Shown here piece after piece: positions 48,016 through 57,100 of a stretch of DNA of 64,000 nt. The position numbers and the translations under genes are program-made. The first letter of the stretch is position 1. Every line of letters begins with the position of its first letter. The DNA comes from Emcibacter sp. (GTDB lineage: Bacteria > Pseudomonadota > Alphaproteobacteria > Sphingomonadales > Emcibacteraceae), in contig JAJFIQ010000026.1 of assembly GCA_021774785.1 (NCBI GenBank), positions 186,001 through 250,000 on the forward strand, given 5' to 3'. The notes beneath the pieces are model-generated. The model was not told where the DNA came from and made no database searches. It saw nothing but the letters and a program-made list of their open reading frames with translations.

Positions 48016-48873
48016 ATGTCAGAGGCCGCCGAAAGAGTCCGGGAATATGAATGGCGTGATCAGGATTTCAAATTCCTGGCCGGGCTGCTTCATGAAAAAA
48101 CCGGCATTGTATTGACCGAAAAAAAGAAAGAGATGATGTATGGTCGTCTGGTCCGCAGACTACGGGCATTAAGCATCCCAAGCTTTGCGGATTATTGCAA
48201 ATATCTGCAAGGCTCGTCCGGAAAGAAAGAACTGGGCTTCACCCTCAATGCCATCACAACAAACACCACCGACTTCTTTCGGGAAAAACATCATTTTGAA
48301 TATTTACGGGACCAGATACTGCCGCCAGTCAACAAACAGGTTGGTCTGAATTCTGCCCATCACTTCCGGATCTGGTCCGCTGGGTGCTCATCGGGACAGG
48401 AACCCTACAGCATTGCTATGGTTATGCGAAATGTTCTAGGGCCTTCTGCTCGGAATTGCAAAATTCTGGCCACGGATCTGGACAGCAATATGCTGGCGAC
48501 GGCGAAATTTGGCCAATATGACGCTGAGAAATGCCGCGAAACGATCCCAAGAACCTACCGCGCCTCCTATACCCAAAGGGTAAAGGATTCAGAAGGTGAT
48601 CTGGTGAAAATGAAGGATGAAGTAAAAAACCTCATTACCTATAAACAGCTGAACTTATTACATGATTGGCCCATGAAGGGAAAATTTGACATTATATTCT
48701 GTCGCAATGTCATGATTTATTTTGACAAGGAAACCCAGGACAAACTGGTGCGGCGCTACGCCACCTACCTGAAACCCAGCGGTATTTTATTTATTGGTCA
48801 TTCTGAAAGCCTGCTCAGTGTGTCGGATATCTATAAATGTGAGGGAAAAACAACATACAGGCTATTACGATGA
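48016..48873 (+). CDS. cheR: chemotaxis protein methyltransferase CheR
   Basis: SAM-dependent methyltransferase that methylates receptor glutamates, 285 residues. N-terminal helical domain, then the NTTDFFREKHHFEYL motif and the SAM-binding WSAGCSSGQEPYSIAM, with CRNVMIYFDKETQ near residue 225. The stop overlaps the cheD ATG (ATGA). The xWxxF tail of the upstream receptor is the expected docking site. Confidence 0.96.
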   Translation: MSEAAERVREYEWRDQDFKFLAGLLHEKTGIVLTEKKKEMMYGRLVRRLRALSIPSFADYCKYLQGSSGKKELGFTLNAITTNTTDFFREKHHFEYLRDQILPPVNKQVGLNSAHHFRIWSAGCSSGQEPYSIAMVMRNVLGPSARNCKILATDLDSNMLATAKFGQYDAEKCRETIPRTYRASYTQRVKDSEGDLVKMKDEVKNLITYKQLNLLHDWPMKGKFDIIFCRNVMIYFDKETQDKLVRRYATYLKPSGILFIGHSESLLSVSDIYKCEGKTTYRLLR

Positions 48874-49532
48874 TATCAACCCCCTCTGGCACCAAAGAAA
48901 AAGACCGTTCTAAATTTATTGAACATCGGCGGCGGGATATCATTGGCGATATTCCGGCAGGGTCAAATTATTATGATCATAAATTCGATACGATGGTTCA
49001 CAAGATCAACGAAGGCGGTTTCTGCGTATTAAGCCGATCAGAGCATGTGATTATGACAACGCTCGGCTCATGCATTTCTGTTTGCATCTTTGATCCGGTG
49101 GCGAAAGTGGGCGGCATGAATCATTTTCTTCTGCCCGAAGAACACAATGCTGACCGCAAGGACAGTTTCAGCATGAGGTACGGCAATAACGCCATGGAAA
49201 CGCTTCTCAATGAAGTTTTGAAGCGCGGCGGACAAAAAACACGGCTGGTGCTCAAGGCCTTTGGTGCGGGAAATGTCCTGTCCATCAATGCCGATATCGG
49301 GGCAAAGAATCAAATCTTTTTAAAACAATATATTACCGATGAAGGCATGAAGCTGGATACCTGCGATTTGGGCGGGGATTTTCCCAGACGCGTGGCTTTT
49401 TTCCCCGCCACTGGCAAAGCCTTTGTCAAGCTTCTCCGCCGGGCCGGGGATCGTAATATCGGCGACCAGGAAGAAAAATACCGCAGACAGATCGAGAAAC
49501 AGCATGTTTCCGGCGATATTGAATTATTTTAA
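48870..49532 (+). CDS. cheD: chemoreceptor glutamine deamidase CheD
   Basis: Deamidates glutamines on receptors and can modulate phosphatase activity in some bacteria, 220 residues. The active-site Cys and Thr lie in TTLGSCISVCIFDP near residue 66, with the His in GGMNHFLLPEE. The N-terminal about 40 residues are an extension. It ends in VSGDIELF, an acidic-hydrophobic tail usual in alphaproteobacterial CheD. Coupled to cheR by ATGA overlap. Confidence 0.95.
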   Translation: MISTPSGTKEKDRSKFIEHRRRDIIGDIPAGSNYYDHKFDTMVHKINEGGFCVLSRSEHVIMTTLGSCISVCIFDPVAKVGGMNHFLLPEEHNADRKDSFSMRYGNNAMETLLNEVLKRGGQKTRLVLKAFGAGNVLSINADIGAKNQIFLKQYITDEGMKLDTCDLGGDFPRRVAFFPATGKAFVKLLRRAGDRNIGDQEEKYRRQIEKQHVSGDIELF

Positions 49533-49543
49533 CAGGAAGGTCA

Positions 49544-50608
49544 GTGATGAAAAAAATAAGACTGTTAATTATTGATGATAGTATCCTGATCAGGACCATG
49601 ATCAAATCCATCGTGTCCACAGACCCTTCCATCGACGTGGTTGGCGAGGCAACAGACCCTTATGAAGCCCGCGACAAGATCAAACAATTAAACCCGGATG
49701 TCATTACCCTTGATGTGGAAATGCCTAAAATGGACGGGTTGTCCTTTCTGGAAAAAATTATGTCCCTGCGACCCATGCCTGTGGTTATGGTATCTACCCT
49801 GACCCAGAAAGGGGCAGATATAACCATAAAAGCACTGGAGCTTGGTGCGGTGGATTATGTAGCAAAACCACTGGATCTGGATTTAACGGTGATCGGACAA
49901 GAACTGATCCAGAAAATAAAAGTTGCCAGCACCGCCCGCATAAGACAAAGTGGCCGGCAAGGGCTTGCAAGACAGTCCAAAAAGCCCCTGATCAGTCCAG
50001 AAATATATACCAGAAAGTTAATTGCCATTGGCTCATCTACTGGCGGCGTAGAATCTCTCTATGACATCATTTACAACTTGCCCGTGGACTGTCCCCCTGT
50101 AATCATCGCCCAGCATATCTCAAAGGGATTTTCCGAGCGGTTTGCCATCAGAGTTAACAAAAGTTGTGCCATCACTGTGAAGGAAGCGGAGCATGGTGAA
50201 AAACTTCTGATGGGTACAGTTTATATTGGACAGGGTGGAAAACATATCACGGTGAAGAAATCAGGTCATAACTTTATCTGTCAGGTCTTGGATGATACGG
50301 AAGGGGAAAGTTATCGACCATCGGTGGACAGGCTGTTCTGTTCAGTGGCCGATGTGGTTGGATCGGATGCGGTTGGCGTCATACTGACGGGTATGGGCAA
50401 AGATGGTGCCCTTGGGCTATTGACCATGCGCGGGGCCGGAGCGGCCACTTTAGGACAGGATGAGGCCAGCTCAATCGTTTATGGAATGCCAAAGGCCGCT
50501 ATGATGGCCGGTGCCGTGGAAAGACAGGTACCCCTGTGCCATATGGCCCGGGAAATAATTCAAGCCTGTGCCAGTGCAACAACCAATAGGAAAGCCACAG
50601 CAGTATGA
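49544..50608 (+). CDS. cheB: protein-glutamate methylesterase / receiver CheB
   Basis: Response regulator that demethylates receptors, 354 residues. The receiver (about 4-125) has IIDDSILIR, the Asp in VITLDVEMPKMDG and Lys in AKPLD. The esterase domain shows the nucleophile Ser in AIGSSTGGVESL, His in IIAQHISKGFSERF and Asp in GMGKDGALGL. Phosphorylation by CheA opens the active site. The stop overlaps the next gene by four bases (ATGA), tying that gene to the chemotaxis operon. Confidence 0.96.
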   Translation: MMKKIRLLIIDDSILIRTMIKSIVSTDPSIDVVGEATDPYEARDKIKQLNPDVITLDVEMPKMDGLSFLEKIMSLRPMPVVMVSTLTQKGADITIKALELGAVDYVAKPLDLDLTVIGQELIQKIKVASTARIRQSGRQGLARQSKKPLISPEIYTRKLIAIGSSTGGVESLYDIIYNLPVDCPPVIIAQHISKGFSERFAIRVNKSCAITVKEAEHGEKLLMGTVYIGQGGKHITVKKSGHNFICQVLDDTEGESYRPSVDRLFCSVADVVGSDAVGVILTGMGKDGALGLLTMRGAGAATLGQDEASSIVYGMPKAAMMAGAVERQVPLCHMAREIIQACASATTNRKATAV

Positions 50609-51240
50609 CAGGCAGCCCCCACCCCAAGATAAATAATGATAATATGCAGGGTATGGCTGCAGAGGACCTGTTGGATATTCGGCAATCTACGATGGCTAAT
50701 ATCTCAGAAGAAATCCTGCAGGTTTCTGATCTTGTGGAAGACAGCATTGTTGACCTGTCCGATGAATTCATGAAGCTGGTGAAATATTCGAAACAACATG
50801 TTGATGACATGACCGTCGCCTGTGATCTCCTACAGGGGGAAAAGTCCGATAAGAGTGGGTCAATCAAAGATAAAGTGCATGAAATGTTACGGGAAAGTGC
50901 AAAGGTTTCCACCTACTTCCATCAAAATGTAAACCGCATGGTATATACCATGCAGTTTCAGGATCGCGCCCGTCAGCTTATGCATGCCATCTCTGCTTCT
51001 TTGAATATTTTAATTACCCTGTCTGAATCCATTGAAAAAGGTCAAAACTCCAACAAAATAAAGGAAAAAGTAACTATTTCAGTAGATAATAAGAATATTC
51101 TAATAAATATGATTGAAAATGCCGCTCACAAAGAGCTAGACCAAAATTACATCCTGAAAATGTTTATGGGTTCCGCCGAAGAAAATAGTGAAACGGGGCG
51201 TGATGATGAGGATGACTTCACCGATATTGAATTTTTTTAA
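50605..51240 (+). CDS. CheZ-like putative phosphatase of the chemotaxis operon
   Basis: A 211-residue helical protein not assigned to a named family by eye. The stretch MQFQDRARQLMHAIS at about 116-130 has the same FQD-x-x-x-Q arrangement as the CheY-dephosphorylating helix of CheZ, with D120 and Q124 in the catalytic places. The acidic C-terminus DEDDFTDIEFF resembles the CheY-binding tail of CheZ. Long helices (about 18-75 and 85-150) fit the four-helix-bundle core. It may be a diverged CheZ or a CheT-like protein known from rhizobia, as I recall it. Coupled to cheB by ATGA. Function inferred. Confidence 0.72.
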   Translation: MTGSPHPKINNDNMQGMAAEDLLDIRQSTMANISEEILQVSDLVEDSIVDLSDEFMKLVKYSKQHVDDMTVACDLLQGEKSDKSGSIKDKVHEMLRESAKVSTYFHQNVNRMVYTMQFQDRARQLMHAISASLNILITLSESIEKGQNSNKIKEKVTISVDNKNILINMIENAAHKELDQNYILKMFMGSAEENSETGRDDEDDFTDIEFF

Positions 51241-51251
51241 CTTGAGGACTC

Positions 51252-51563
51252 ATGATGGAATATCAAATCGACATTACCAAAGACATATTTAAAGCTAAAT
51301 TGAGCGAAAAGATTACTTTTTCAGATTTGGATGGCTTCCGGGAAATGGTAAAGCGTATGGTGGAAAGCAACTCTGATAGTAATATCGTTGATTTGGCTGA
51401 TGTGGAATTCATAGATTCCGCCGGACTGGGCATGTTATTACTGGCGCGCGATGAAATATCAAAAGTATCGTCAAATTTAACATTAAAGGCACCGCAAGGA
51501 CAGGTTCTACGCATGTTCAATGTGGCCCGCTTCGATCAGATGTTTGATATAGTAGAATATTAA
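51252..51563 (+). CDS. STAS domain anti-sigma factor antagonist
   Basis: A 103-residue classical SpoIIAA/RsbV-type STAS protein. The phosphorylatable Ser lies in EFIDSAGLGMLLLARD, with NIVDLADV before it and GQVLRMFNVARFDQMFDI at the end. Such proteins are switched by an RsbW-type kinase and a PP2C phosphatase; both candidates are in this window (41258-42145 and 51573-52814). GAGG precedes the ATG; a second ATG at 51255 is an alternative start. It lies 12 bases after the CheZ-like gene. Confidence 0.9.
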   Translation: MMEYQIDITKDIFKAKLSEKITFSDLDGFREMVKRMVESNSDSNIVDLADVEFIDSAGLGMLLLARDEISKVSSNLTLKAPQGQVLRMFNVARFDQMFDIVEY

Positions 51564-51572
51564 TCATAAAAA

Positions 51573-52814
51573 GTGGCTCCTTCATCAACATATCAACATC
51601 CTGTTCCGTCAAGACAGAAAAATATCGAATTTGACAGCATGCCAACGGATATTCTGGGCAGAAAAATTCTTATTGTCGATGATGACGAACTTCATTGTCA
51701 GTTGATTGCCATTATTTTAACCCAGGATGGCTACAAAAACCTGCATTTTGCCCGCGATGGCCGGGAGGCTTTGACTATGGCAACAGGCCTGAAACCGGAT
51801 ATGATCATTCTGGATATATTAATGCCAAATATTGACGGGCTGGAAGTCTGTCGCCAGCTTCGGGCAATGAGACAATTCAAAAACACACCCATCATCGCCC
51901 ATACCATAAAACATAGCCCCGATGACCGGGCCGAGATTTTTGATGCTGGGGCCACAGATATTTTCCCAAAACCCGTATCCGAAAGAGAGGTCCAGAAGCG
52001 CGTCACCATGCATCTGAAATATAACCGGATGATGAAGGGGCTGAAGAAATATCACCAACGATTGACCCATGATCTGGAGATCGCCCATTCCATGCAGGAC
52101 GCCCTGCTACCCGAATTATCACAATTGGAACAGATTATGGAAAGCCATGGGGTAGACATTGACTATCAATATGAATCGTCCCAAGAATTGGGGGGCGACT
52201 TTTGGGGTATTGATACTTTGGATCCGGACCGTCTCTATATCTATATCGCAGATTTTTCGGGTCATGGGGTAGCGGCCTCTTTAAATACTTTCCGGCTTCA
52301 CTCGCTAATCTCGAATTATAATATACCGAACGCCCAGAATGCCACGCCGGCGGACTATCTGGAAAAACTTAACCGGGATTTATTCAATTTATTGCCAGTG
52401 GAACAATATGCCACCATGTTATGTGGTTTCATTGATGTTCGCCAGGATACATTCACCTATGCCGCTGCCGCATCCACTGCACCTGTGAAGCTAAACATAG
52501 TGACCGGCGAAGTAACCACCCTCAACCCTGTCGGATTTCCTCTGGGTATGATCGCGGAGGCTACCTATGAAAACCACACCGTTTCCTTCAAAAAAGACGA
52601 ATTGCTTTTATTCTATAGCGATGTGCTAACTGAAAGCCGGGATCAGCAGGGCCGGATGATCGGCGACGATAATTTCGTGAAAATGTGTCATCAAACAAAT
52701 GCTCATCTTTGTGAAGACCAATCCTTCCTTAGCCGACTTCTGAAAAGCTTTGATATGCTGGTGGTCAGACCGTTGCTTGACGACCTGACGGCCGTTACCG
52801 TGAAAAGACTCTAA
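51573..52814 (+). CDS. response regulator with PP2C (SpoIIE-type) phosphatase domain
   Basis: A 413-residue protein joining an N-terminal receiver (about 30-150: ILIVDDDELHCQ, IILDILMPNIDG with the acceptor Asp, PKPVS with Lys) through a coiled coil to a PP2C phosphatase domain (about 195-410: QELGGDFWGI, IYIADFSGHGVAASL and FYSDVLTESRD metal sites). It should dephosphorylate the adjacent STAS protein when its receiver is phosphorylated. The GTG at 51573 has no ribosome site and the ATG at 51639 is an alternative. The stop overlaps the Lrp gene stop by four bases. Confidence 0.9.
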   Translation: MAPSSTYQHPVPSRQKNIEFDSMPTDILGRKILIVDDDELHCQLIAIILTQDGYKNLHFARDGREALTMATGLKPDMIILDILMPNIDGLEVCRQLRAMRQFKNTPIIAHTIKHSPDDRAEIFDAGATDIFPKPVSEREVQKRVTMHLKYNRMMKGLKKYHQRLTHDLEIAHSMQDALLPELSQLEQIMESHGVDIDYQYESSQELGGDFWGIDTLDPDRLYIYIADFSGHGVAASLNTFRLHSLISNYNIPNAQNATPADYLEKLNRDLFNLLPVEQYATMLCGFIDVRQDTFTYAAAASTAPVKLNIVTGEVTTLNPVGFPLGMIAEATYENHTVSFKKDELLLFYSDVLTESRDQQGRMIGDDNFVKMCHQTNAHLCEDQSFLSRLLKSFDMLVVRPLLDDLTAVTVKRL

Positions 52815-53236
52815 ATTTCAAATTTTGTCGACAGAACGATGGAAGATGTTGTTTTTTTAATCCCTTCCATACGGCCTATTTCATCAAGAGTGCTGTCAAT
52901 TTCTTCTGTGGTTTCTGCCTTGACCAGTACTATCATATCATAAATTCCGCTAACGGCATATACCGCCTTTATCAATGGCATTTTTTTTAAATTCTGTAAT
53001 ATCTGGTCAGCAAATTTTGGGTTAAGCAGCATCAATACATGGGCCGTGATCTGACGCCTATCATAATCACTATTAAAACGGATGGTATAGCCCTCAATGA
53101 TGCCCCGGTCTTCAAGGCGGGAAATGCGGTCCTGAACCGTGGAACGGGACAGACCCATCATGCGCGCCAGAGCCGTCGTGCTTTCCCGACCATTGTTTTT
53201 AAGCAGATTAAGTAGTTTCTGATCTTTTTCATCCAT
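52811..53236 (-). CDS. Lrp/AsnC family transcriptional regulator
   Basis: A full-length 141-residue Lrp protein. The helix-turn-helix is ESTTALARMMGLSRSTVQDRISRLEDRGII in outline (key run MMGLSRSTVQDRISRLEDRG); the RAM ligand domain follows (VLMLLNPKF, VYAVSGIYDMIVLVKAE). It is divergent from a sodium-coupled transporter gene and close to the hut operon, so it may regulate amino-acid uptake. The 178-base space holds a small palindrome, GCAC at 53282-53285 and GTGC at 53289-53292. Confidence 0.93.
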   Translation of the reverse strand: MDEKDQKLLNLLKNNGRESTTALARMMGLSRSTVQDRISRLEDRGIIEGYTIRFNSDYDRRQITAHVLMLLNPKFADQILQNLKKMPLIKAVYAVSGIYDMIVLVKAETTEEIDSTLDEIGRMEGIKKTTSSIVLSTKFEI

Positions 53237-53414
53237 GTCGTAAAAATGATGGATTATGCGTTAAATAGCAAGATATAATTAGCACTTCGTGCATCACCGA
53301 CACTCAAACCGGGATATATATTATTTCACTGGAACCTGTCTGTACTTGTGATACTGTGTCAGCCAAGAAAAATGAACTATTCATATAAAAATAACAAAAC
53401 TTGGGATTAATAAC

Positions 53415-54785
53415 ATGCAACCAGCAAAACATGAACACTGGTCATCGGGGTTTACTTTCCTTTTGGCCGCCGTTGGCAGCGCCGTAGGCCTTGGTAATAT
53501 CTGGCGCTTTCCTTACGTTGTTGCCGAAAATGGCGGCGGGGCCTTTGTCTTGATATATTTGGCCATTGTCTTCGTATTCGGTATTCCGCTACTGATGTCT
53601 GAACTTATGATCGGACGCAGCTCTCAAAAACCACCCCTCAGTGCCATACAGACCTTCGGTCGCGGCTCCCGCGCCAAAAAATTATGGAATGCGCTGGGCT
53701 GGTCATATTTGCTGGTGCCGCTTGGTATATTGACCTTTTATTCCGTGGTCGCCGGATGGACCCTTGATTATGCCTTCGGCATGAGCATCGGCACCTTTAA
53801 CAATCTGGAAGACGGCGCATCAGCCAGCATGTTTCAGGATCTTCTGCAAAGCCCGATAAAGCTTGTTTTCTGGATGACATTATCCATTGGTATTACCGTA
53901 GGAATTGTCGCACGCGGATTGAAATCCGGTCTGGAACAGACGGTAAAAATATTAATGCCAGCCTTATTTGTGATCCTGATTATTCTGGTGCTTTATGCCT
54001 CCATTACCGGTGATTTTGCCAAAAGTTTTGCTTTTATGTTTGAGCCTGACTTTTCAAAAATCACGCCTGAACTGGTCCTGATGGCCGCAGGGCAGGCCTT
54101 TTTCTCCCTGTCTCTGGGCAGTGGGGCGATTATGGTTTATGGCTCATATCTGACCCGTGATATATCTATACCTAAAATGGCGGTGGGTGTTGCTCTTGCT
54201 GATTCAGGTGTTGCCTTGCTGGCCGGATTTGCCATCTTCCCCATCGTATTTGCTTTTGGAGTTGATCATTCGGCGGGGCCGGGCCTTGTGTTTGTCACCT
54301 TGCCCATCGTCTTTAATGATATGGGCGGCATTGGTCAGATATTCGGGGTATTATTCTTTCTGTTACTGGCTTTTGCAGCCGTCACCTCCACCATCTCCCT
54401 GTTAGAGCCGATGGTGGCCCAGCTCTCGGAAGAGGGAACCTTCAAGCGGGCACGCGCGGCCATATATAGCGGTGCTGTCTTATGGGTTGTTGGTGTTTTT
54501 GTCGCCCTGTCCAATAATATACTCAGCGACGTTCACCCCTTGGGATTCCTGCCTCTCTTTGAAGGCAAGACCATTGAGGGGGTCATTGAATTCCTCTCCG
54601 CCAATGTCTTTATGCTGCTCAACGGGTTGCTGGTATCAGTCTTTGTAGGCTGGTCCATAAAACGGACGGTGACGCTGGAGGAAATGGGACTGGGGGATTC
54701 AGTCCTGTTTAAAATCTGGTTCATGCTGGTACGTTTTGTGGTGCCACTTGGGGTTGGCTTTATTTTCTATGACGTGGTGCTGTAA
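53415..54785 (+). CDS. sodium-dependent transporter, neurotransmitter:sodium symporter (SNF) family
   Basis: Inner-membrane Na+-coupled amino-acid transporter, 456 residues with 11-12 hydrophobic helices. The signature AAVGSAVGLGNIWRFPYVVAENGGGAFV (short form GSAVGLGNIWRFPY) with its unwound TM1 sodium site is intact. GAIMVYGSYLTRD and LLLAFAAVTSTISLLEP match LeuT-like proteins. The Lrp gene is divergent. GGGA is eight bases before the ATG. Substrate unknown; the neighbouring hut genes make histidine or another amino acid possible. The 3' end overlaps hutG by 26 bases. Confidence 0.92.
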   Translation: MQPAKHEHWSSGFTFLLAAVGSAVGLGNIWRFPYVVAENGGGAFVLIYLAIVFVFGIPLLMSELMIGRSSQKPPLSAIQTFGRGSRAKKLWNALGWSYLLVPLGILTFYSVVAGWTLDYAFGMSIGTFNNLEDGASASMFQDLLQSPIKLVFWMTLSIGITVGIVARGLKSGLEQTVKILMPALFVILIILVLYASITGDFAKSFAFMFEPDFSKITPELVLMAAGQAFFSLSLGSGAIMVYGSYLTRDISIPKMAVGVALADSGVALLAGFAIFPIVFAFGVDHSAGPGLVFVTLPIVFNDMGGIGQIFGVLFFLLLAFAAVTSTISLLEPMVAQLSEEGTFKRARAAIYSGAVLWVVGVFVALSNNILSDVHPLGFLPLFEGKTIEGVIEFLSANVFMLLNGLLVSVFVGWSIKRTVTLEEMGLGDSVLFKIWFMLVRFVVPLGVGFIFYDVVL

Positions 54786-55554
54786 GAAAATATTCTATCA
54801 TAGCCTTTAGGGTTGGCCGTAATCTGGCGGCCAAATTCTCCCGAAAAATAAAGGTGGGTGCCTCATCCATATAAGTAGTTTGCGAAATTTCAAGCTGTAT
54901 GGCATGGATGTCATTGTCAGGATCGCCGTAGTGACGGGTGATGTATCCGCCCTTAAACCGCCCGTTCAGAACGCTGCTGTAGGGCGAGGAATTCGCGATG
55001 GCGAGCAGCCCTTCCGCCATATGCAGGCCACAGCTTGTACCATTACCACTACCAAGGTTAAGGTCTGGCAGTTGGCCATCAAAGAAACGCGGCACGTGAG
55101 CTTTAATGGAATGAGCATCCCATAACAGGGCATAACCAAATTGTGCTTTTATACGGTCCAGTTCAGCCCTTAATTTATCATGGTACGGTTGCCAATAGAC
55201 CTTCTGCCGCCGCTGAGTTTCCTGTTCGTCCGGCACACAACCCTCTTTATAAAGCGACTGATTGTCAAAGCCCGTTGTTGGGCAGAGCTCCGTCTCGCTC
55301 TGCCCTGGATAGAGAGCCTTACCGCCCGCATCCCGGTTCAGGTCAATGACCGTGCGGCTGTAATGAGCCATCAGTATGGATGCGCCCATGTCTTCCAGAA
55401 AATTATAGAGCTGATCCAGATACCAGTCAGTATCGGTAACCTGTCGGCCTTTTTCCGTTAAAGAAGCTTCCCCCTCCGATGCGAGAGCCGTACCCATATG
55501 AGGGATACTGACCAGAAGCGGGATACTTCCCTGACGGAAATGAAATGCCGCCAT
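54760..55554 (-). CDS. hutG: N-formylglutamate deformylase
   Basis: Hydrolyses N-formylglutamate to glutamate and formate in the five-step histidine pathway, 264 residues. Landmarks are PLLVSIPHMGT near residue 13, DTDWYLDQLYNF, YSRTVIDLNRDAGG, and LLWDAHSIKAHVPRFFDGQLPDLNLG (short form DAHSIKAHVPRFF). This is the deformylase type, which requires a formimidoylglutamate deiminase (HutF) upstream in the pathway; no hutF is in view. It follows hutH by one base. Convergent with the transporter, ends overlapping. Confidence 0.92.
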   Translation of the reverse strand: MAAFHFRQGSIPLLVSIPHMGTALASEGEASLTEKGRQVTDTDWYLDQLYNFLEDMGASILMAHYSRTVIDLNRDAGGKALYPGQSETELCPTTGFDNQSLYKEGCVPDEQETQRRQKVYWQPYHDKLRAELDRIKAQFGYALLWDAHSIKAHVPRFFDGQLPDLNLGSGNGTSCGLHMAEGLLAIANSSPYSSVLNGRFKGGYITRHYGDPDNDIHAIQLEISQTTYMDEAPTFIFRENLAARLRPTLKAMIEYFLTAPRHRK

Positions 55555-55555
55555 A

Positions 55556-57100
55556 TCACATTTTCCCTGAGGGTAAAATATCCATGACCGGATCGGAAAA
55601 AGCCCCCTCTTTCACCAATGTAGTGATGGCTTCTATATCGGGCGCGAAATAGCGATCCTGATCATAATAAGCAACATAGTTCCTTATTTTAAGCTGCATT
55701 TCCTGTAACACTTCAGAAGTCTTTTCCGGTACCCGCAAATCAATCCCCTGCGCCGCTGCCAAACATTCAATAGCAATCACGTTGGCACTGTTAAAGGCCA
55801 TATCAGACAGGCGCCGCGCACCAAAGGTCGCCATGCTCACATGGTCTTCCTGATTTGCGCTGGTGGGCAGGCTGTCGACGCTGGAGGGATGAGCAAAGCT
55901 CTTATTTTCCGATACCAGTGCCGCCGCCGTTACCTGCGCGATCATAAAACCGGAATTGATTCCGCTGTCACGAACCAGAAAAGCCGGCAGGTTGCTCATT
56001 TTCGGGTCTATGAGGAAAGCCAGCCGTCGCTCTGATATGGCCGCTATCTCGCACAAGGCTAGTGCCAGCGTATCAGCGGCAAAAGCCACAGGTTCCGCAT
56101 GAAAATTGCCGCCGGAAATTACATCGCCATTTTCGAAAATCAGGGGGTTGTCAGTCGTGGCATTGGCTTCAATAAGTAGCGTCCGGGCGGCATTATTGAT
56201 GATGTCAAGGCAGGCCCCCATGACCTGTGGCTGGCAGCGCAAGGAATAGGGGTCCTGCACCTTGCCACAATCTACGTGGGACCGCATAATGCCACTGCCC
56301 TCTAGTAAAGCCAGATATTTCGGGGCCACCGCAATCTGTCCCGGTTGACCGCGAGCCGCATGAATACGGGCATCAAAGGGAGCAACACTTCCCATAAGGG
56401 CATCAATGCTCATGGCGCCCGCAACCACCGCTGCGGCGAATATATCTTCCGTCTGGAACAGCCCGACCAGTGCCAGTGCCGTGGATACCTGTGTCCCATT
56501 CAAAAAGGCTAACCCCTCTTTAGCACACAATGTTATGGGCTTTAGACCAACTTTCTTTAGGCCATCCATGGCGGAGATTTTTTCACCCTCGCATCTGACA
56601 TAGCCTTCACCCATTAAGGCTGCCGTCATATGAGCCAGCGGCGACAAATCACCAGACGCCCCAACAGAACCCTTTTCCGGTATACAGGCTATCAACCCGG
56701 CATTGATAAAATCAATAAAGGCCAATATGGTGGATAGCCTTATGCCGGAATGACCCTGGCTCAGGCTGGAGATTTTTAAAGAATATATCAGCCGAACCAC
56801 ATCATCGGAAAGGTCTTTGCCTACACCTGTGCAATGGGACAGGACGAGATTAGTCTGAAGTTTTTCCAGATTATCATCATCGATACTGGTGCTCGCCAAC
56901 AGACCGAAACCCGTGTTGATACCATAAACAGTCTGACCATCTGCAATGATGTCTTCCACGGTTTTACGCGACCGTTCAATCTCGGGGTAAGCCGCTTTAT
57001 CAAGAACAATCTGATAGGGCATACGGTATATCTTTCTCAGATCCCCAAGCGATATTTCTGCCGGATGAATAGTGAAGATAGTCTCAGATATATGGCTCAT
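55556..57100 (-). CDS. hutH: histidine ammonia-lyase
   Basis: Deaminates histidine to urocanate, 514 residues. The MIO cofactor comes from the Ala-Ser-Gly of [13 protein letters not shown] near residue 145. YGINTGFG and [14 protein letters not shown] are also intact. The ATG at 57100 overlaps the hutU stop as ATGA, which decides the start; a longer frame beginning at 57148 adds residues foreign to the family. Middle gene of the operon hutU-hutH-hutG. Confidence 0.97.
   Translation of the reverse strand: MSHISETIFTIHPAEISLGDLRKIYRMPYQIVLDKAAYPEIERSRKTVEDIIADGQTVYGINTGFGLLASTSIDDDNLEKLQTNLVLSHCTGVGKDLSDDVVRLIYSLKISSLSQGHSGIRLSTILAFIDFINAGLIACIPEKGSVGASGDLSPLAHMTAALMGEGYVRCEGEKISAMDGLKKVGLKPITLCAKEGLAFLNGTQVSTALALVGLFQTEDIFAAAVVAGAMSIDALMGSVAPFDARIHAARGQPGQIAVAPKYLALLEGSGIMRSHVDCGKVQDPYSLRCQPQVMGACLDIINNAARTLLIEANATTDNPLIFENGDVISGGNFHAEPVAFAADTLALALCEIAAISERRLAFLIDPKMSNLPAFLVRDSGINSGFMIAQVTAAALVSENKSFAHPSSVDSLPTSANQEDHVSMATFGARRLSDMAFNSANVIAIECLAAAQGIDLRVPEKTSEVLQEMQLKIRNYVAYYDQDRYFAPDIEAITTLVKEGAFSDPVMDILPSGKM

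Noticed and set aside
53337-53346. TGTCTGTACT as a third hut operator before the transporter
   Set aside because: It differs from TGTCTATACA at two positions and lacks the symmetric ACA end; too weak to call.
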